Positions 12,901 through 27,100 of a stretch of DNA of 64,000 nt are shown in pieces. Location: NCBI GenBank assembly GCA_039881145.1, contig JAYKKI010000061.1, positions 12,932,001 through 12,996,000 on the forward strand, read 5' to 3'. Source of the DNA: Druceiella hillmani (taxonomy: Eukaryota; Arthropoda; Insecta; Lepidoptera; Hepialidae). The notes below the pieces were generated by a model that was not told the DNA's origin, ran no database searches, and saw only the letters and a program-made list of their open reading frames with translations. Made by a program: the position numbers and the translations under genes. Position 1 is the stretch's first letter, and every line of letters begins with the position of its first letter.

Positions 12901-15300
12901 TGTCCGTTTACTTCGAACACTAGTTTGTGTTATGTAATGTAACTCATGTTACAATTGTTGTGAATATTTTTTTATGATGGCATTTGTCTCGAGAAAGTTC
13001 AGACGGGAAGCAAGTTTTTCGTGTGGGCGAGGAGGGCATTTACTCATCATTGACAGACGAATGCTACTGGCACTATTTATGTGTGTACAGTCTTATTCCC
13101 TACAAATTCTAGAAGTATGGGACAGTTGTAGGTCCTACAAAACATTTGAATTATCGCTAGAAATACGAGACATTCTGTAAACTATGGGGTTTCTGATCAC
13201 TCTACTTCAAATAGTGATAGAGACAGAGAGTTAAAAAAGCACATATATAAAAGAGATATTCTAATGAAAACAAGGCAATTAACTTGTCATAATTTGAGGA
13301 CTGTTAAGAACATTTCTATATAGCATGATGCCATTGGGATAACATCGCATAACCAGTGCCGTGATGAGAGCAGTGCAAGAGAAAAACAAGCGCTGAGAGG
13401 TGAAATAAATTGAGATGCCTCTACGTGTAAGTTGGGCTAGTTACGGCACTGCCAGTAGTATGACTAACTCTTATTAAATTAGCACTTTCTATCAACGAGT
13501 TCACTCCAATGATGACAGTTTTAGTATATTGAAATACATTATCAAATAATATTGTTACATTATATTGCATATTACAATTTAAAAATATATTATTTTAATC
13601 ACCACAATTTAAAAATATATTCCATTTCCTTTTTTAGCTGACGATTTAACAAACAATCAAATTGAATGAAGTCTATCGGATTATATAATTATACATTAGA
13701 ATTATATGTATATAATTATAATTATATACATATATGTGTATATAAATATACACATTTTATTGCTAGAATACCAATAATACTTACTCTGTACACTATTATA
13801 AACTCCAACCTAGGAAACATTAATAATTCTATTAAAATCTATTCAGTTTTTATGTAACAAAAGTAAACAAACAAAAATACAAGCAAAAATTCAGACAAAC
13901 AACATTTTGACTTTTCAACATTCAAATGGAGCTTTAAATACACAATTTCCAATAATATTTTTATTCAATTAACAAACACAATTTCCTCACAATATGAACA
14001 ATATAACATGCCCCTACTAATAATTGTAAAGTGAATATTTTACTTCACGTTCCTAATGGTAATTTATGACCTCATGAGCGTTAAAGAAACATATTGATTG
14101 AATGCAAAAATTCTTTTTAATATCATTAATATTAATTACAAAATAGTTTTCTTAAATATATGTTAGTGTAACTGGGAAAAAAGTTATACATAATTATTTT
14201 TTTTGGCAGGTGAAATGAAACCTTTACAAAAATGAAAAATTACCATTCTGCATCATTAACAAATATTTATATTTGCATCATTGGCAAATATGTTCCCGAA
14301 CTTAATTTTCAACGTCAAGCTGATAATATGTATGTCACCATTCTTAAAAATACAATACCTCTGCTCTCTATATAAATACTATTGCTATCTGATGAACACA
14401 TTAGTACGTGAATTACCACAGTAACTTATAGACTTTGTTCTATATCATTAACTTGTGTGGTTTTGACCTTTGTAACTGTGACTTTTGTATAAATGCACTT
14501 GTGTGTATTGTAGTCATTTCATTAGTTACGCTTCATATTAAAAGTTTGTATGTTTCTATTTTTTGTCACAATGCTTATTTTTAATTTTTTTAACAAAGTA
14601 ATTATCAACATAAAATTATATTATTTAAATGTTATCACTGATAAGAAAAATATAGTTAATTCTTTTTATTAAGTACAAGTATGAGAAAAATATAATAAAA
14701 ATTAAAAATATAAGAAACTGTTTTAAAAAATATTTAGGTTGTCTCTGTATAAATTTTGTTTCAAGTTGAAAAATGGCCCTATATATTATTAAAACACTAT
14801 TTATCTACTTATCTCAATTTTATAATATGTAGCAACAAACTAACTGGATTTATTACATTTATAACTAAAGTATGAATGTTTCTTTAATTTTTCTGAAACA
14901 AGTTTTAAAATTAAGTTTCTGATTAAAAAATAATTACCAAATCAATTGACAAACGTATAAATTTTTTTTGTCTTTTAGGAAGTTAATGATAAATAGTTAA
15001 CTTACACTATTAAAAATGTACACATTTAACTGCACTTTGGGAAATCATCAGTTTCTGAGTAACACATTGGAAGATAAACACTTTAGAATACAAATGTATT
15101 TTCTTCTATTTTTTATTAGTTTTAATATCGATTTTATATTTGCGGCAAAAGCAGAATGTTCTTTACAGTCAAAAATTTTGTATTAATTCTATAGTAGTTT
15201 TTCCAATTAATTAAATTAGTTACGTTATATTTATTTGACATAATGTCACTTTAAACATTTTTTAATGCAAATAGCACAAATTAGCACAATTCTGATGGAA
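10000..15300. other. Non-coding part of block A
   Basis: Scattered alignments to block C, no recognisable coding exon. One local oddity is the 24-base word ending CTATATAACCTAATCTT, present twice at 12610-12670. The stretch 11815-12970 has no counterpart in block C and may be an unclassified insertion. Confidence 0.5.
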
Positions 15301-15317
15301 GGAAATTTTTTGATTTG

Positions 15318-16440
15318 AAAACTTCTTTAGGCGCGTTAGCGATTTTTGGTAGGGGAAATCTTATGGGTTCCCATCAGCAACATGCTAATGTTAACAGTAT
15401 ATCTGTAGCTATAAGCATGACGTGTTGTGCAATATTAGTGCAACATTAGTGCATACAAGTAAAGTTAATTTGACTACGTGGAAAGTTCAATGTGTGTATT
15501 GTTTAAATTGTGTATTATTTTGCTTATTATTTTAATTGCTTAATTGTAGGATCACTATGCAGCACAACAGTGAGTAATAAGTATGTTAATATTTTACATA
15601 GGAAAATGAATAACAAAAACAAAGCGTTTATTTTCAAATATTTCCAATATTCGTTTCAACATTTGCATTTAAAAATTTGATATTATTTATTTTGAATTTT
15701 TTAAATATTTGACGTCTTCAATACATCATGCAATGAGTATTTCATAGTGCAAAACAGATTTCCAGCTGTTCGATATTTTTGTCGCAGATTTTGAAATTAA
15801 AAATGCTAGAAAATTGTATTAAACCATGTTATTTCATAGTTTTAAATTTTCACTACTATCGGCAGTCCCCATCACTACCCATGTTTTTTGTTTTATTACC
15901 CACATAGTTTTTTACCATCTTCATACTTGTTCACCATTCACATCCTTTTTTACCATCTACTTACTTTTTACCGCCCACATACTTTTTTACGATATACACA
16001 TTTGTTTACTATTCATATACTTTTTTACTACCCACTAAATTTTTTGCCATCCACATACTTTTATATCATCCACATAACTTTTACTCCACATAACTTTTAC
16101 TCCACATACTTTTTTTACCAGCCACATACTTTTCACCATCTATATACTTGTTTACCATTCCCATGGTAAAAAAGCCATCCATGTGCTTTTTACCACGCAC
16201 ATACTTTTTCGAAGTGAAAACTTCTTTAGCAATTTTTGGATGGGTAAAATCTTTCGATTTCACGTCATCAACATGCTGTAATAGCAGTATTTCTGTAGCT
16301 AGCTATAAGATGAATTGTTGTGCAACATTAGTGCTAGTAAAGTGCGTTGTTTAAGTTGTGTTTTGGCTTGATTACTATTTTAATTGTTTAATTGTAGGAT
16401 CAACAGTGAATATTAAGTATGGTAATATTTTTAATTATAT
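15318..16440. repeat. Diverged 240-bp direct repeat flanking a minisatellite
   Basis: Copy one (about 15318-15600) and copy two (about 16205-16440) share CTTCTTTAG, GCGATTTTTGG / GCAATTTTTGG, TCAGCAACATGCT / TCATCAACATGCT, TGCAACATTAGTGC and TTTAATTG.TTAATTGTAGGATCA. The block between them is the minisatellite at 15880-16210. Confidence 0.8.
15880..16210. repeat. Minisatellite of ACTTTTTACCATCCACAT type
   Basis: Some 18 degenerate copies of a 17-19 base word built on TTTTTTACCATCCACATAC. The open frames through it give tyrosine, phenylalanine, threonine and histidine-rich peptides that repeat with the DNA and are not evidence of a gene. Confidence 0.9.
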
Positions 16441-16444
16441 TTAT

Positions 16445-18042
16445 ATGTTAATATTTCTTTGTATAATTTTAATTCACAAATTATGAAATTTTAATATTTG
16501 ATACAATTGATTTGAAAATTGAAAAAAAAACTCTTTTTTCATGCTTTTAAGTTTTCACTTCTGTCGGCAGTCCCCATGACTGGCAAATTTTTGTTTTATT
16601 TCGTAATTGACTTAGAAAAGGCCACCTGCCTTCCTTTACTTCCATAAGTTCACTGTTTCATACTGAAGAATGTATGATAGTTATTCTTTTAGAGAAAATG
16701 AACTCATTCAAATTGTAAATTTTTCAAGATTGGTAACAGTTGGAATTATGGCTTTTAACTTTTGATTTAAATTTTTTGGTATTTCTTGTTTTTAATTTTT
16801 TGTATATCTATCCAAATCTTTATCATGGAGATAAAGATTTTATATTATAGATTTCTAGTACTAACAATTTACTTAACTTATTTTTATTAGCAATGTATGG
16901 TTTAGATATGAGATTTAATGTCACCTATAAGGTTTTTGAGATTTAAAAAATCTTTAAAATTTTTTAAATCTCTTCCAAAATTTTAAAAATTGTTTTTAAA
17001 TTTTAGGAAAGAACTTTGGAGGAAAATTATTTTGAATATTGAAAAATAATTAGAAAATGAATAATTTCAAATCAAATTCGTCGTTGGAAATTTAATTAAA
17101 ACTATTAGTAAAAAGTATACTCAAAAATCACTTATTGTTAGTTAAAACCTTTTTTATTTAATAATATCATTAATTTTCGAGTAATGTTGCAGGTAAGGAA
17201 AAAAAATACGTTTAGTTCAAAGAAAACTCTTTAATTTTAAGTTTTTAATATTCTAAATAAAAATAACTTTTTAATGTTAAAATATATTTTATTAAATAAT
17301 CGAAAGAATTTGGCATTTTTCTTTTATTGTTTTTTTTGTAATTTCCGGCAAGACGAAATGGCTGTTTAATTAACATTTATATCGTGTAACGTTAACCATC
17401 ACGCCACATAATTTACGCCCTATACACATATTACACTTATTTATCGACGCAAAGAAATTATGAAAGTTGCCCTTTTCAATGAATCTTTGTAAATTTTATT
17501 ATATTGCTAGGTTTTCATCGTTAGTCTGTTAACAACATTTCTTTCCGTCACATGCACAGATGCGTGTTTTCTGTTGACTCTAATTAACTGTCAAATATAA
17601 TCGTAAATGTGGCCTATACAATTTATTTTTCAAAATATGGTAGCATTCTACGAAGTACTTAGTGCGTATTCATTTTGCTTTTATGCGTTCATTTTCTATC
17701 AGGTGTATTTTGTTGTAAATATAATTTAATATATACCATATTCCGTGTAATCAGTATAACACAAGAATAAACATATGGGTACTATCTCTATTTTTATTTA
17801 AAATGTATACAATTTTTTTGGAAATAATCTCGTTAACAAAAATAATTACGTAGAAACTTAACTATTTTAAACTTGAACACTAGTATGATAATGTGTATTA
17901 ATGTAGTATCGTTAAGTTTTCTTATCAGTTTTAAAGATAACTTGACTAAATAATGGTTATAGTAGACACATGCTTGTAGCAATTAATTTAGTAAAGAAGG
18001 GCTATTAAATTGTTTTAAGGTTCTTTTAATCAGTACTTTAAT
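16445..18042. promoter_or_regulatory. Upstream and probable 5'UTR region of the ACS gene
   Basis: The last 170 bases before the ATG align with those before the paralogous ATG at 63577 (GTGTATTAATGTAGTAT, AAATTGTTTTAAGGTTCTTT, AGTACTTTAATATGG), with about 37 bases missing from the 63-kb copy. This points to a shared promoter or 5'UTR. No clear TATA box or initiator can be singled out in such AT-rich DNA. Confidence 0.4.
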
Positions 18043-18159
18043 ATGGAACGAAGTGAATTTATATTGCAAGGACTGTCAGAAGTTGATGTCCCAGGGCATA
18101 TATCTTTTGGTCAATACATCTACGACAGGCTTAAAGCAGGAGGGAACAATATAGCACAG
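18043..18159 (+). CDS. ACS gene exon 1 (residues 1-39)
   Basis: The ATG at 18043 opens [20 protein letters not shown] and ends in phase 0 at CAG|GTATTT. The same 39 codons, with 102 of 117 bases identical, open the paralogue at 63577. That shared start, and the loss of alignment quality just upstream, is why I chose this ATG. The region [15 protein letters not shown] is the usual N-terminal stretch of the family. Confidence 0.93.
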
Positions 18160-21100
18160 GTATTTATGTAAAATTTAAATAAAGAAACATTATTGTAGTG
18201 TTACTTTATAGCTACGACAAGGCTGTAGACAGGGGGGGAATAAGTAGGGATTAATCCCCTATTTGTTCCCTTAAATTTCATGTAATATGGGAATGAAATG
18301 TAATTAATTTCTTTCATTTTTGTACTTATTTAATATAATAGTAAAATAAAACAAGGCTGTTTAAATAACCCATGAAATAAGTTTTTTTGAGATATGGCCT
18401 TGAATTAATTTAAGTAATTACATATAGTTAAGGATTAGACATTCCCTTTGTAAATATTTATTAGAAATGAATTAAGTTGTTGATAAATATATCACAATAA
18501 TGATTTTCCAAATTAAGAATTGGTAAAGGTATTCCACAATTTATTATTAATGACGTTGCTTTAACATATTATTTACAACTAACTAGTATTTCCTTTCTAA
18601 TACAACAACAATGTGTCTTCTATAATAAGAGTGAAATTTCCAATGAAGAACAAAATTTGTAAACACCTTTGCATCATAATGGCATAGTTAGGCCAGCACT
18701 GATAGTTGCCCAGGCTCATTTAAGCCAAAAAGTTATTACTGACGCTATTCATGTTTGTTTGATAACTACATGAATCTACGTATTCTTTGTTTTTATTTGG
18801 CTTCATTGTGTATCTGTACTCCATTATTGCTTACATGAAATCCTCTACCCCTCACCTATCAATGAATTTGGACTTATCGATAATCACTTCTCGGCTCAAT
18901 TTAACTGCACTTCTGGATAGTGATGATCTGCTCTAGTTCAGTTGAGTCATTCCACTTTGGATTTGTTAAAATAATCTTAATCCTAATATTCTCTCTTCAT
19001 AGTTATGTCAATTATGAATTATTTGAGTCCTGTTATATTAGATGTATTCAAGATGCATAGAAGTTCCATTAGTACTAGTGCAAGGTTTCATAAAGAAAAA
19101 AAACGGACAGGATATTAAATTTATTGTGTATGCATTGCTGTAATTAAGAAAATGAATATTTTTTGTTTTTAATAACTTTCTGACTTCATTGGCATTTTAA
19201 ACCAAAATGGACTAGGATATTTGGTAAATTTGCTGTTGTACCATACTTATACCATACGTATGTAACATACTTAAATACTGATGAGGATTTATAAATGTTA
19301 TGAAAACATTCTAGGCCTGGTATATTGCGTAGATAGTGACCAGCATCTACACAACCACTAGTTCACATATAGGTACCTTACATTGCATTTGACAATACTG
19401 CAACAATTCTTTTATTGGTTTAGAGATCTATCTATTCTGATAGTTTTTCTCATATCATATGGATAAATTAAAATTAGATATTTATGGCTTCAACCTTAAA
19501 TTTTTTCCATGCTGCATTTATAGATCCTTAGCACCATTATTAATAATATTTTTAAGGATGTTTTGGATGATATCAAAACAATAAATGTTACTGAATGAAA
19601 AATTGTACGGCAAACCAAAGATCATAAAACACATACGGTTTTTATGATCTTGAACAAATGAAATGCAACAGATTATAACTTCCAAAAGGTTTTTAACATT
19701 ATAATCAGATAAATCAAACAACTGTAAACACAAGAATGATTATCAAATGAAATTGACACATTTTTAAATTTTCCTCATTTATTTATTTCTGTTTTATATT
19801 TTAATACAACAAAAAAAAAATTGCACATGTCTTAACAGAGGTATATGGATATAAACACTATGCAAAAATAAGAATATTGCATCTTTTTTAAGCATACTAT
19901 GAACACAGCGCACCATGTGATATACATTATTCTGAAATATTTTTTATGCGCTTTAAGAGTAAAATAGCTGATTACTTTTGTTCTTGAACCTTAGGATGTT
20001 TGAATTTAATTTAATTTCAAATATCCTAAAAATCAAAAACAAAAGGAATCATTCTGTATGCTAACAAGACAAATCGATAATTCTATAGAATTCTAAAATG
20101 CACTATAAAAAAAGTATGTGTACCGATACCGTCTTTTAGTTTGTTTTATTTATTGACTCAGCCAAAAAGTTTGCTTTTCCTTTTTTGGAAAAAATCACAT
20201 AATGACAAATCGATAAACAGAATTCTAAAACTCACTTTAAAAAAAAATATTTACACTGCTATCATCTTTTAATTTGGAAATACAAACATATTAAAGTTGA
20301 ATTGTTTGACACAGCTAAAAAGTTTGCTTTTCCATTTTTGAAAAGAATCACATACACTGCTACCATCTTTTAGTTTGGAAATACAAACATATTAAAGTTT
20401 TTTTTGTAAAAATTTACTCCTCTGATTTACTTCAATAGTTCTGATAATAATAAATTATCTTAAGTGCACTTGTGAGCGTGATACAAGTTGAAATCTGATG
20501 GAATTATGATAATCACAAAAGTGTGAAAAAATAAATAAGTGACTTCTAAAACAGAGCAAAACAATTTTACTTTACCTATACATTAAATTACTTCGATTTC
20601 TAGCTGTTTTTCCGTTTTTCAGATATCTGCAGAAACAGGGGAAAAAATAACATTTAATAGTATTTTACAAAAAAGTATCAATTTGGCTGTTTCATTAAAA
20701 AAGTTAGGAGTAAAACCGGGCGATGTCATTGCCATCAGTGCTGAAAATAGATTCGAGTTTACCGAAACAACACTAGCTATCATATTCTGTGGTGCCATTG
20801 TTACCACTTCAAATGTTGCTTATACAAAAGGTAATTAATAATACCAATTTTAATATCACCTTACATAAAGCGATATCGCATTGATATTTGATTATATTTG
20901 ATAGCAGAAAGCACCAATAAGAAATATTATATGCACATAAGTGCACATTTAAGTTTCACCATTAATATGTTCAGTGATAATTAGATTTAATAGCACAAAA
21001 TAATTCTAAGTAAAAAGCTTAGCTAAGATGTCATACATACATGTAAACTTTAGTGTTATGTTAAAAACTTCAGTGTTATGAAAATTTCAGAAAGTTTAAT

Positions 21101-24100
21101 GTAAAAATAATATAAATATCAGCAGTGTCAATATGAAACAATGTTATCAAAAAAAAATTAATTTTAGGTTTTTATATGAAGGTGCATAGAAAACTATTTT
21201 TCTATTTTATTTGCAAATATTATTTCCATGGGTCATCCTGTGTCTTTATGCCAGTTTCATAGCTTCTTCCAAAGATTAAATTGAAGTAGTATACATTACC
21301 ATTCATTGCCACTTCGTTCATGGATCACCTTGCAGCTTTTTACTAATTCTGTAAATGAGGTCCTGAAACAATGTTCTCATTTAAACAATTTCTTAACGGA
21401 ATCCCAAAATTTGTAGGTCAAAGAATTACCATAATTGAATTAATTTTTAGATTTCAGATTTAAAAGTTTGTATATATATAAATAGATTTATGATGACTAT
21501 AAATTATCAGTGTAACATGATGTGCCATAATCAAAATAGATTTTGACTCGGTAATCCAATCTCATGATGTCATTTTGCATACTTATTTTACAATTTTGTC
21601 TATGATTTGGTAATTAGGTGAGTAAATAATTAAAAAACATAAATTTGAATGATTCTTTTAATTAACTCTCAAGGAAAAAGCAATTAAACTAGATACTGGA
21701 ATCAGGCCTGCCTGTAATGTTTTTCACCCCTCTACATTTTCTAAGTTTGTCACAAATTTTGTCATTTAATACAGCCAATAATTAAAAAAAATTAAATAAC
21801 CCCGAAGTTAAAAATAACTGAAATGATTCTGTAGTGCCAGTTACTAATCTAACAAATAGTGTTACAACAAAAATAGTTGCACTGTGCAAAAGGCCACGAC
21901 CAGCTAATAAAATCTTAGTTATTTCCCCTGAGGTGTATAATAAAGCCATATATCATTACATGGTCTGTTATCTTGTAACAATATATGGCTGCATTTCATA
22001 AGGCTCAGAAAATTGCTAGTGACGATGAGTCATTATGTCACTTAGTGACTCCTTACATAATGTTGCATGATTGGCATTGAATTGTTGTGTTATCTAGCAC
22101 TGCAAATCATATTAATTTTCAGAGGATTTATTGCATACATTGAAGCTATCAAAACCAAGAATAATATTTTACTCATCATTATCGGCAAAGCAAATCTTGG
22201 AAGCAAAATCTCTTATACCATCAGTTGAGACATTGATTTACTATGGTGACGAGTGTACAAATGGCAGTCTGCTGTATAAAGATTTGTTGTCCACGCAATA
22301 TGACGTTGATAAATTCCAAATAGCCGATGTAACTGGACAAATTGACACCCTCTTCGTGTTGTACTCATCTGGAACAACTGGATTGCCAAAAGGTGTTATG
22401 GTTACACATCTCAACATGTTACTAGTGATGAGACATATGAGGTATGATTAGTCAATCAATCAATATATTTAAGATTTCGACTTCTCCGAAACAGATTATT
22501 TTATCTTGTGTAATCTTCTCTGTTGCCCCTCACTAGTTTGGCGTAATTTATTTTAATAGACTTGTCACCGATAGATGGCGCAGAAAGTTCACCATTCATA
22601 AAGCGACGCGGTCAATCTATATCTTTATATCAACATAAAAATATCTTGATCTTTTGTGACAATAAATTATTTTATTTATGATTTTATGTGTGAGACTTAA
22701 CTTTGTATTGGAAAAACGATTGTATTTACTATCAGTAACATGTTGAATATTCATATAGCCATATAATGCGTTATATAATCCAGATTGGCAACCAAAAGTG
22801 AATATAAGGTATGTACCCGTTACTTTAAATACAGAATATCATATAAAAGAAACTGATGTTGATTAAAACCTCCGTTAGTTTTTCTCATATCATATGGATT
22901 AATTAATTTAATAAAAAATATTCAAATGCTTTGAGAAATAATAACAACTTCAAAGTATTGAAATATTATGTTCAATATTAATCCACTTAATAAATACTTA
23001 CTCCTTACTGCTTCAAAACATTCTAAAATAAATGAAGGAAAAAATTCCTTTTTTCCGTTTGCACTCCATAATTAATATTATTCTCTAAAAATTCATGGTC
23101 AGTTATGTAATACCAAAAAGGTAAAAAAACTTCTAAAAAATCACGATTGACATATACAGTAATATTAATCTGATTTGACTTGTATATATTTTTATTTTAT
23201 ACATACCAACATTTTCCAGCAAACATTTTCCAGCATATGTATATTTATAAACAATATATAACTATACTGAAATAATTAATAATGCTATACTGAAATTTTT
23301 ATCACGGTATTGTAATTTGATTGACATAATGTTTGTCTTTAGAACATAAAAACAAATGTTGTATCCAATAAAAACTGTAACTATTAAGTACATGTAGAAA
23401 TTCTGTTTCCTCGTTTGTATGTTTGTTTCTTTACAGATTCACATAACAAATACTATTGTAATAATAAATCCAATTGACATAAAACTTTTTTAATATGACA
23501 GATTATAATTTCCAGATTTCCTTAAGCTATAAGTAATTATATAGTTTAATTATTGAGATATGAATGATAATATCAGTGTATTCGGGGTAAAAATCGAAGA
23601 TCTAAATGCTTTCGTGATGAATGCTGGGACAACAACATAATACTAGATATATTAACACTAAATTTGGGGGAGTTATGGTTATTAAAAAGGTTTATTATTC
23701 GGCGGTGCTTAAATATCTGGTGAACAGAAATATTGGGTACAATTCGTGTTCAAATAAATGTTTAATTTTTTCATCAAATTTACTACTACAGAGGACGAAG
23801 CTTCTAAGGACGAAGTGTGAAATTATCCGCCATTCTCAACAGTAAATATTCAACTTTAACTATGTTACATAAACCAATAAAATAATTTTGTACAAACTTA
23901 CTTTAACTAAATAAAAATAATTATGTATGTTAGTACTTTTTGATTTTTACCCAATACAATGAATTAAATCTATAAATTCATTAGATTTATAACTGATACG
24001 TTCTTTACATGTGTGTTTAAAAACTCAATATTTATGCTCAGGATTTTTTAATAATATCATAGTTTCTAAATTTTCTAATACATTTATTTCATTAGAAAAA

Positions 24101-27100
24101 TTTGCATACAGAAAAATATGTAAATTTGATTTGAATTTGATTTAATCAATACTTCCCATTTTATTTGTTAAGGTTTATTACATTTCATATCACAATTTTT
24201 TTATTTAAATTAGCTTAATATATTAGATTGATCATCACATATAATTTATGAACATGTATTGTATTAGATTGGTCATCACATATAATTTATGAACATGTAT
24301 ATTTGTCATCTCTAATTATGGTTATAATGGCATAATTTTTGTAATGCCCAAATGTTTACTTTTAAAAATTAATTGAATTATGTTTCAAGTATAAATATGT
24401 CCCAAAGTAAGTTATCAAGTAAATAAAATTATTTATTGTATCGACAACCCTGTATCAAAATGGCATATGATTAATGTGACGAATTTTATTGGGATATAAT
24501 TTATTTCAACTTCTTAAGTCATGATCAGTCAGTTTCTGATTGAGTTTCGTGCTATATTAATAACTGCTTACATACTTGATTCAAAAAATCGAATTCAAAA
24601 ACTAAAAACAGATCTTTGTTATAAACAATTCTTATATACTCTCCAGATATATCATATTTAACTCTAATGTGGATGGAAATACAAAGTCGCATGTAACACT
24701 AGCTGTACTGCCCTGGTTTCATGCATTTGGTCTCATGACACATCTTGTATTCTTGAGCCATCATGTTCCTGCTGTATTCTTAAGTCGATTTGAAGAAGAA
24801 TTGTTCTTGAAAAGCATTCAAGACTATAAGGTATTTTAATCCACAATTTAGAATCTTTATATAAACCTTTTTAATAATATAGTGTTTGTATTGTAAGTTG
24901 GAAACTGAAAAATTTTTAATTTTACTTTATTCAAGCATCATTAACTATTTGTAATACATTTGCAGGTGTCTTTATGCTTTCTTGCTCCACCCATTGTGGT
25001 ATTTCTGGCCAAAAATCCTCTGGTAGATAAGTATAACTTGACATCCTTAAAGCAAATCTGGAGCGGAGCAGCTCCTTTATCTGAAGATCTACAAAGTACT
25101 GTAACAAAAAGGTATGTCTGGAGAAAGAAATTGTGCATATTTAAAATTTGTTCATGTATACTTGGTGCACAGTATTTAACTTTTTATCTTGTGAGAAGTT
25201 AATCTGGCAACTAGTTACATTTGAAGTGTATTGCTAACTTTTTCATTATTTTGATAATTTAGGTCCTGATTTACGACTGGTATTAAGGTATACAAATTTT
25301 TATTTAAAACACTGTATAGGACAATCAAAAAATTTATAACTACTGCCAAAGCTATAGAAGAATATAATGGCATTGAACGTCTATTAGCATACTCCCCATG
25401 TCATTAAAATTGGCAAACGTTTAGACTGAGATAGGAAACTAAATTAAATAATTATTCTTTACCACCATTATTATTCTTTACAAATTTTCATGATGAAAAT
25501 GACGATGTGTCCTTGATTTCAGTTTTTGTTATAATTTTTGTTCACAATATTTTCTTTATACGTTCCATAATTTTCTTTGTATTTTATTATCCTTGTACAA
25601 GTTTTTATTAAGAAAACACTGAAAAAATTATTAAAATTGGATAATTTTATTTCTTTACACTATATCAAATTACAGAAATTATATTATTTTTATTTTCTCA
25701 CCAACAATAATCGATATATGACAAATAATTATGACCATATCTACCAATCTCATCTACATTTGTACTAACTTACTCCTTTTCAGATTAAATATAAACTACA
25801 TTCGGCAAGGTTATGGTATGACTGAGTTAACCCTGGCCGTGACTATGGATTTGGCAAGTGAAGGAAAAAATGGTACCGTTGGGAAACTTATGCCGGGATT
25901 AAAAGGAAAGGTAAAATTAGAAATATAAAATAGAAAATGAAACTTAGTTATTTTATTATATCAATGTAATTATGTTCTATAATTAGAATTATAAAATGAA
26001 ACCCATAAACAAAGAAAGTAATACTGCTTGTAGTAAAAATGAATATTTGGATATTTTTCATAATCAATTTATAACTTTAAAAACAAAACTATAAACAATA
26101 TTTTCTTTCATATAGATAAATATTCATATTTCAACAAACATGCATTTTTTTTTCCAATAAGAGTCCTGAAACTGATGATATTCCAAAGGACTATTGTCAG
26201 TTTTGTTGGGTGCATCAGTCAATCAGACGTTTAGAGAGCAGAAGCCAATGCCTCTACTATCCAATCAGAGTATTTGACCTCTTTTGGGCCTATTGACTAA
26301 TTTGGTATTGTCCAACAATTCAATAAGCAGAAAGTTTGGATGGATAGCTTGTCATGCTTTATATCTGTTTCTATATCTGTTAATCTCCTCTAGAATGGTG
26401 GTAGTGTTGAGGTAGTTGTGTATTTTGCAATTTCGTACAAACTGAGGCTCAGGAGGGCATTTTGAGCTCGTTGGAAATAGAGATATGTCAATTACGAATG
26501 AACAAATCAGTCTTAAACAAGTCTGTCAATCAAATTTTTTGAAATGAACGAATGATAAAATCACAAATTTGTGAACGATTCGGTCTTTTTCGTCAGTACA
26601 AATCACGTGACTTCATTCACAATTAATATTTGTGATTTCATTCACAATTGTTTGATCGATATTGGTGATTGATAGCTTTACTCGAATCACATGTTATACA
26701 CTACCGACTAGTAACCGACGTGCAAGGTCGCGATTGATGATTGATATTTTTATTTTGATTTGGTTCACGGGTCATTTTTTCTTTGAGAATATTTTATCAG
26801 GCGACCAGACCACGTTTGCGCCAGCCGCAAGGCGGCAATATTTATGTCGGAAAATTATATACTGTATGTAAATAAACATTAAATAGATGTAACAAATAAT
26901 TTACTATTGTCGGGCACGATGGTTCATGAACAAATAGATTCATAATAGGCTAGCATAACAGTTGAATTATTAAAGTAATATACACATTATTTTTTTTAAA
27001 TATATATATATACATACCCATTCTTCATAACGTAAGAGTACTGTACCCATAGACCATGTATACATTATAGCAGTGTATCTGCCCATACACAGAACTATTG

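Larger units (their letters stand above)
6115..18159 (+). repeat. Segmental repeat block A: upstream region of the intact ACS gene
   Basis: Several long stretches align with block C (for example 10720 with 57160, 13040 with 58270, 14400 with 62150, 17870 with 63420) and the left part aligns with block B (6180 with 43340, 6770 with 43890, 9610 with 44270). Identity is moderate with many indels, so the duplication is old. Block A differs by a 2.5-kb insertion (6881-9363) and by about 1.15 kb near 11815-12970 that is absent from C. Confidence 0.7.

Noticed and set aside
12974..13180. 68-codon ORF in block A
   Set aside because: The matching part of block C (58260-58440) is closed by stops and indels, so no conserved coding sequence.
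15826..16169. Overlapping ORFs rich in Phe, Thr and His
   Set aside because: Products of the 17-19 base minisatellite.
26662..26871. 69-codon ORF inside the hAT-like element
   Set aside because: Not similar to hAT transposases; the element appears non-autonomous.
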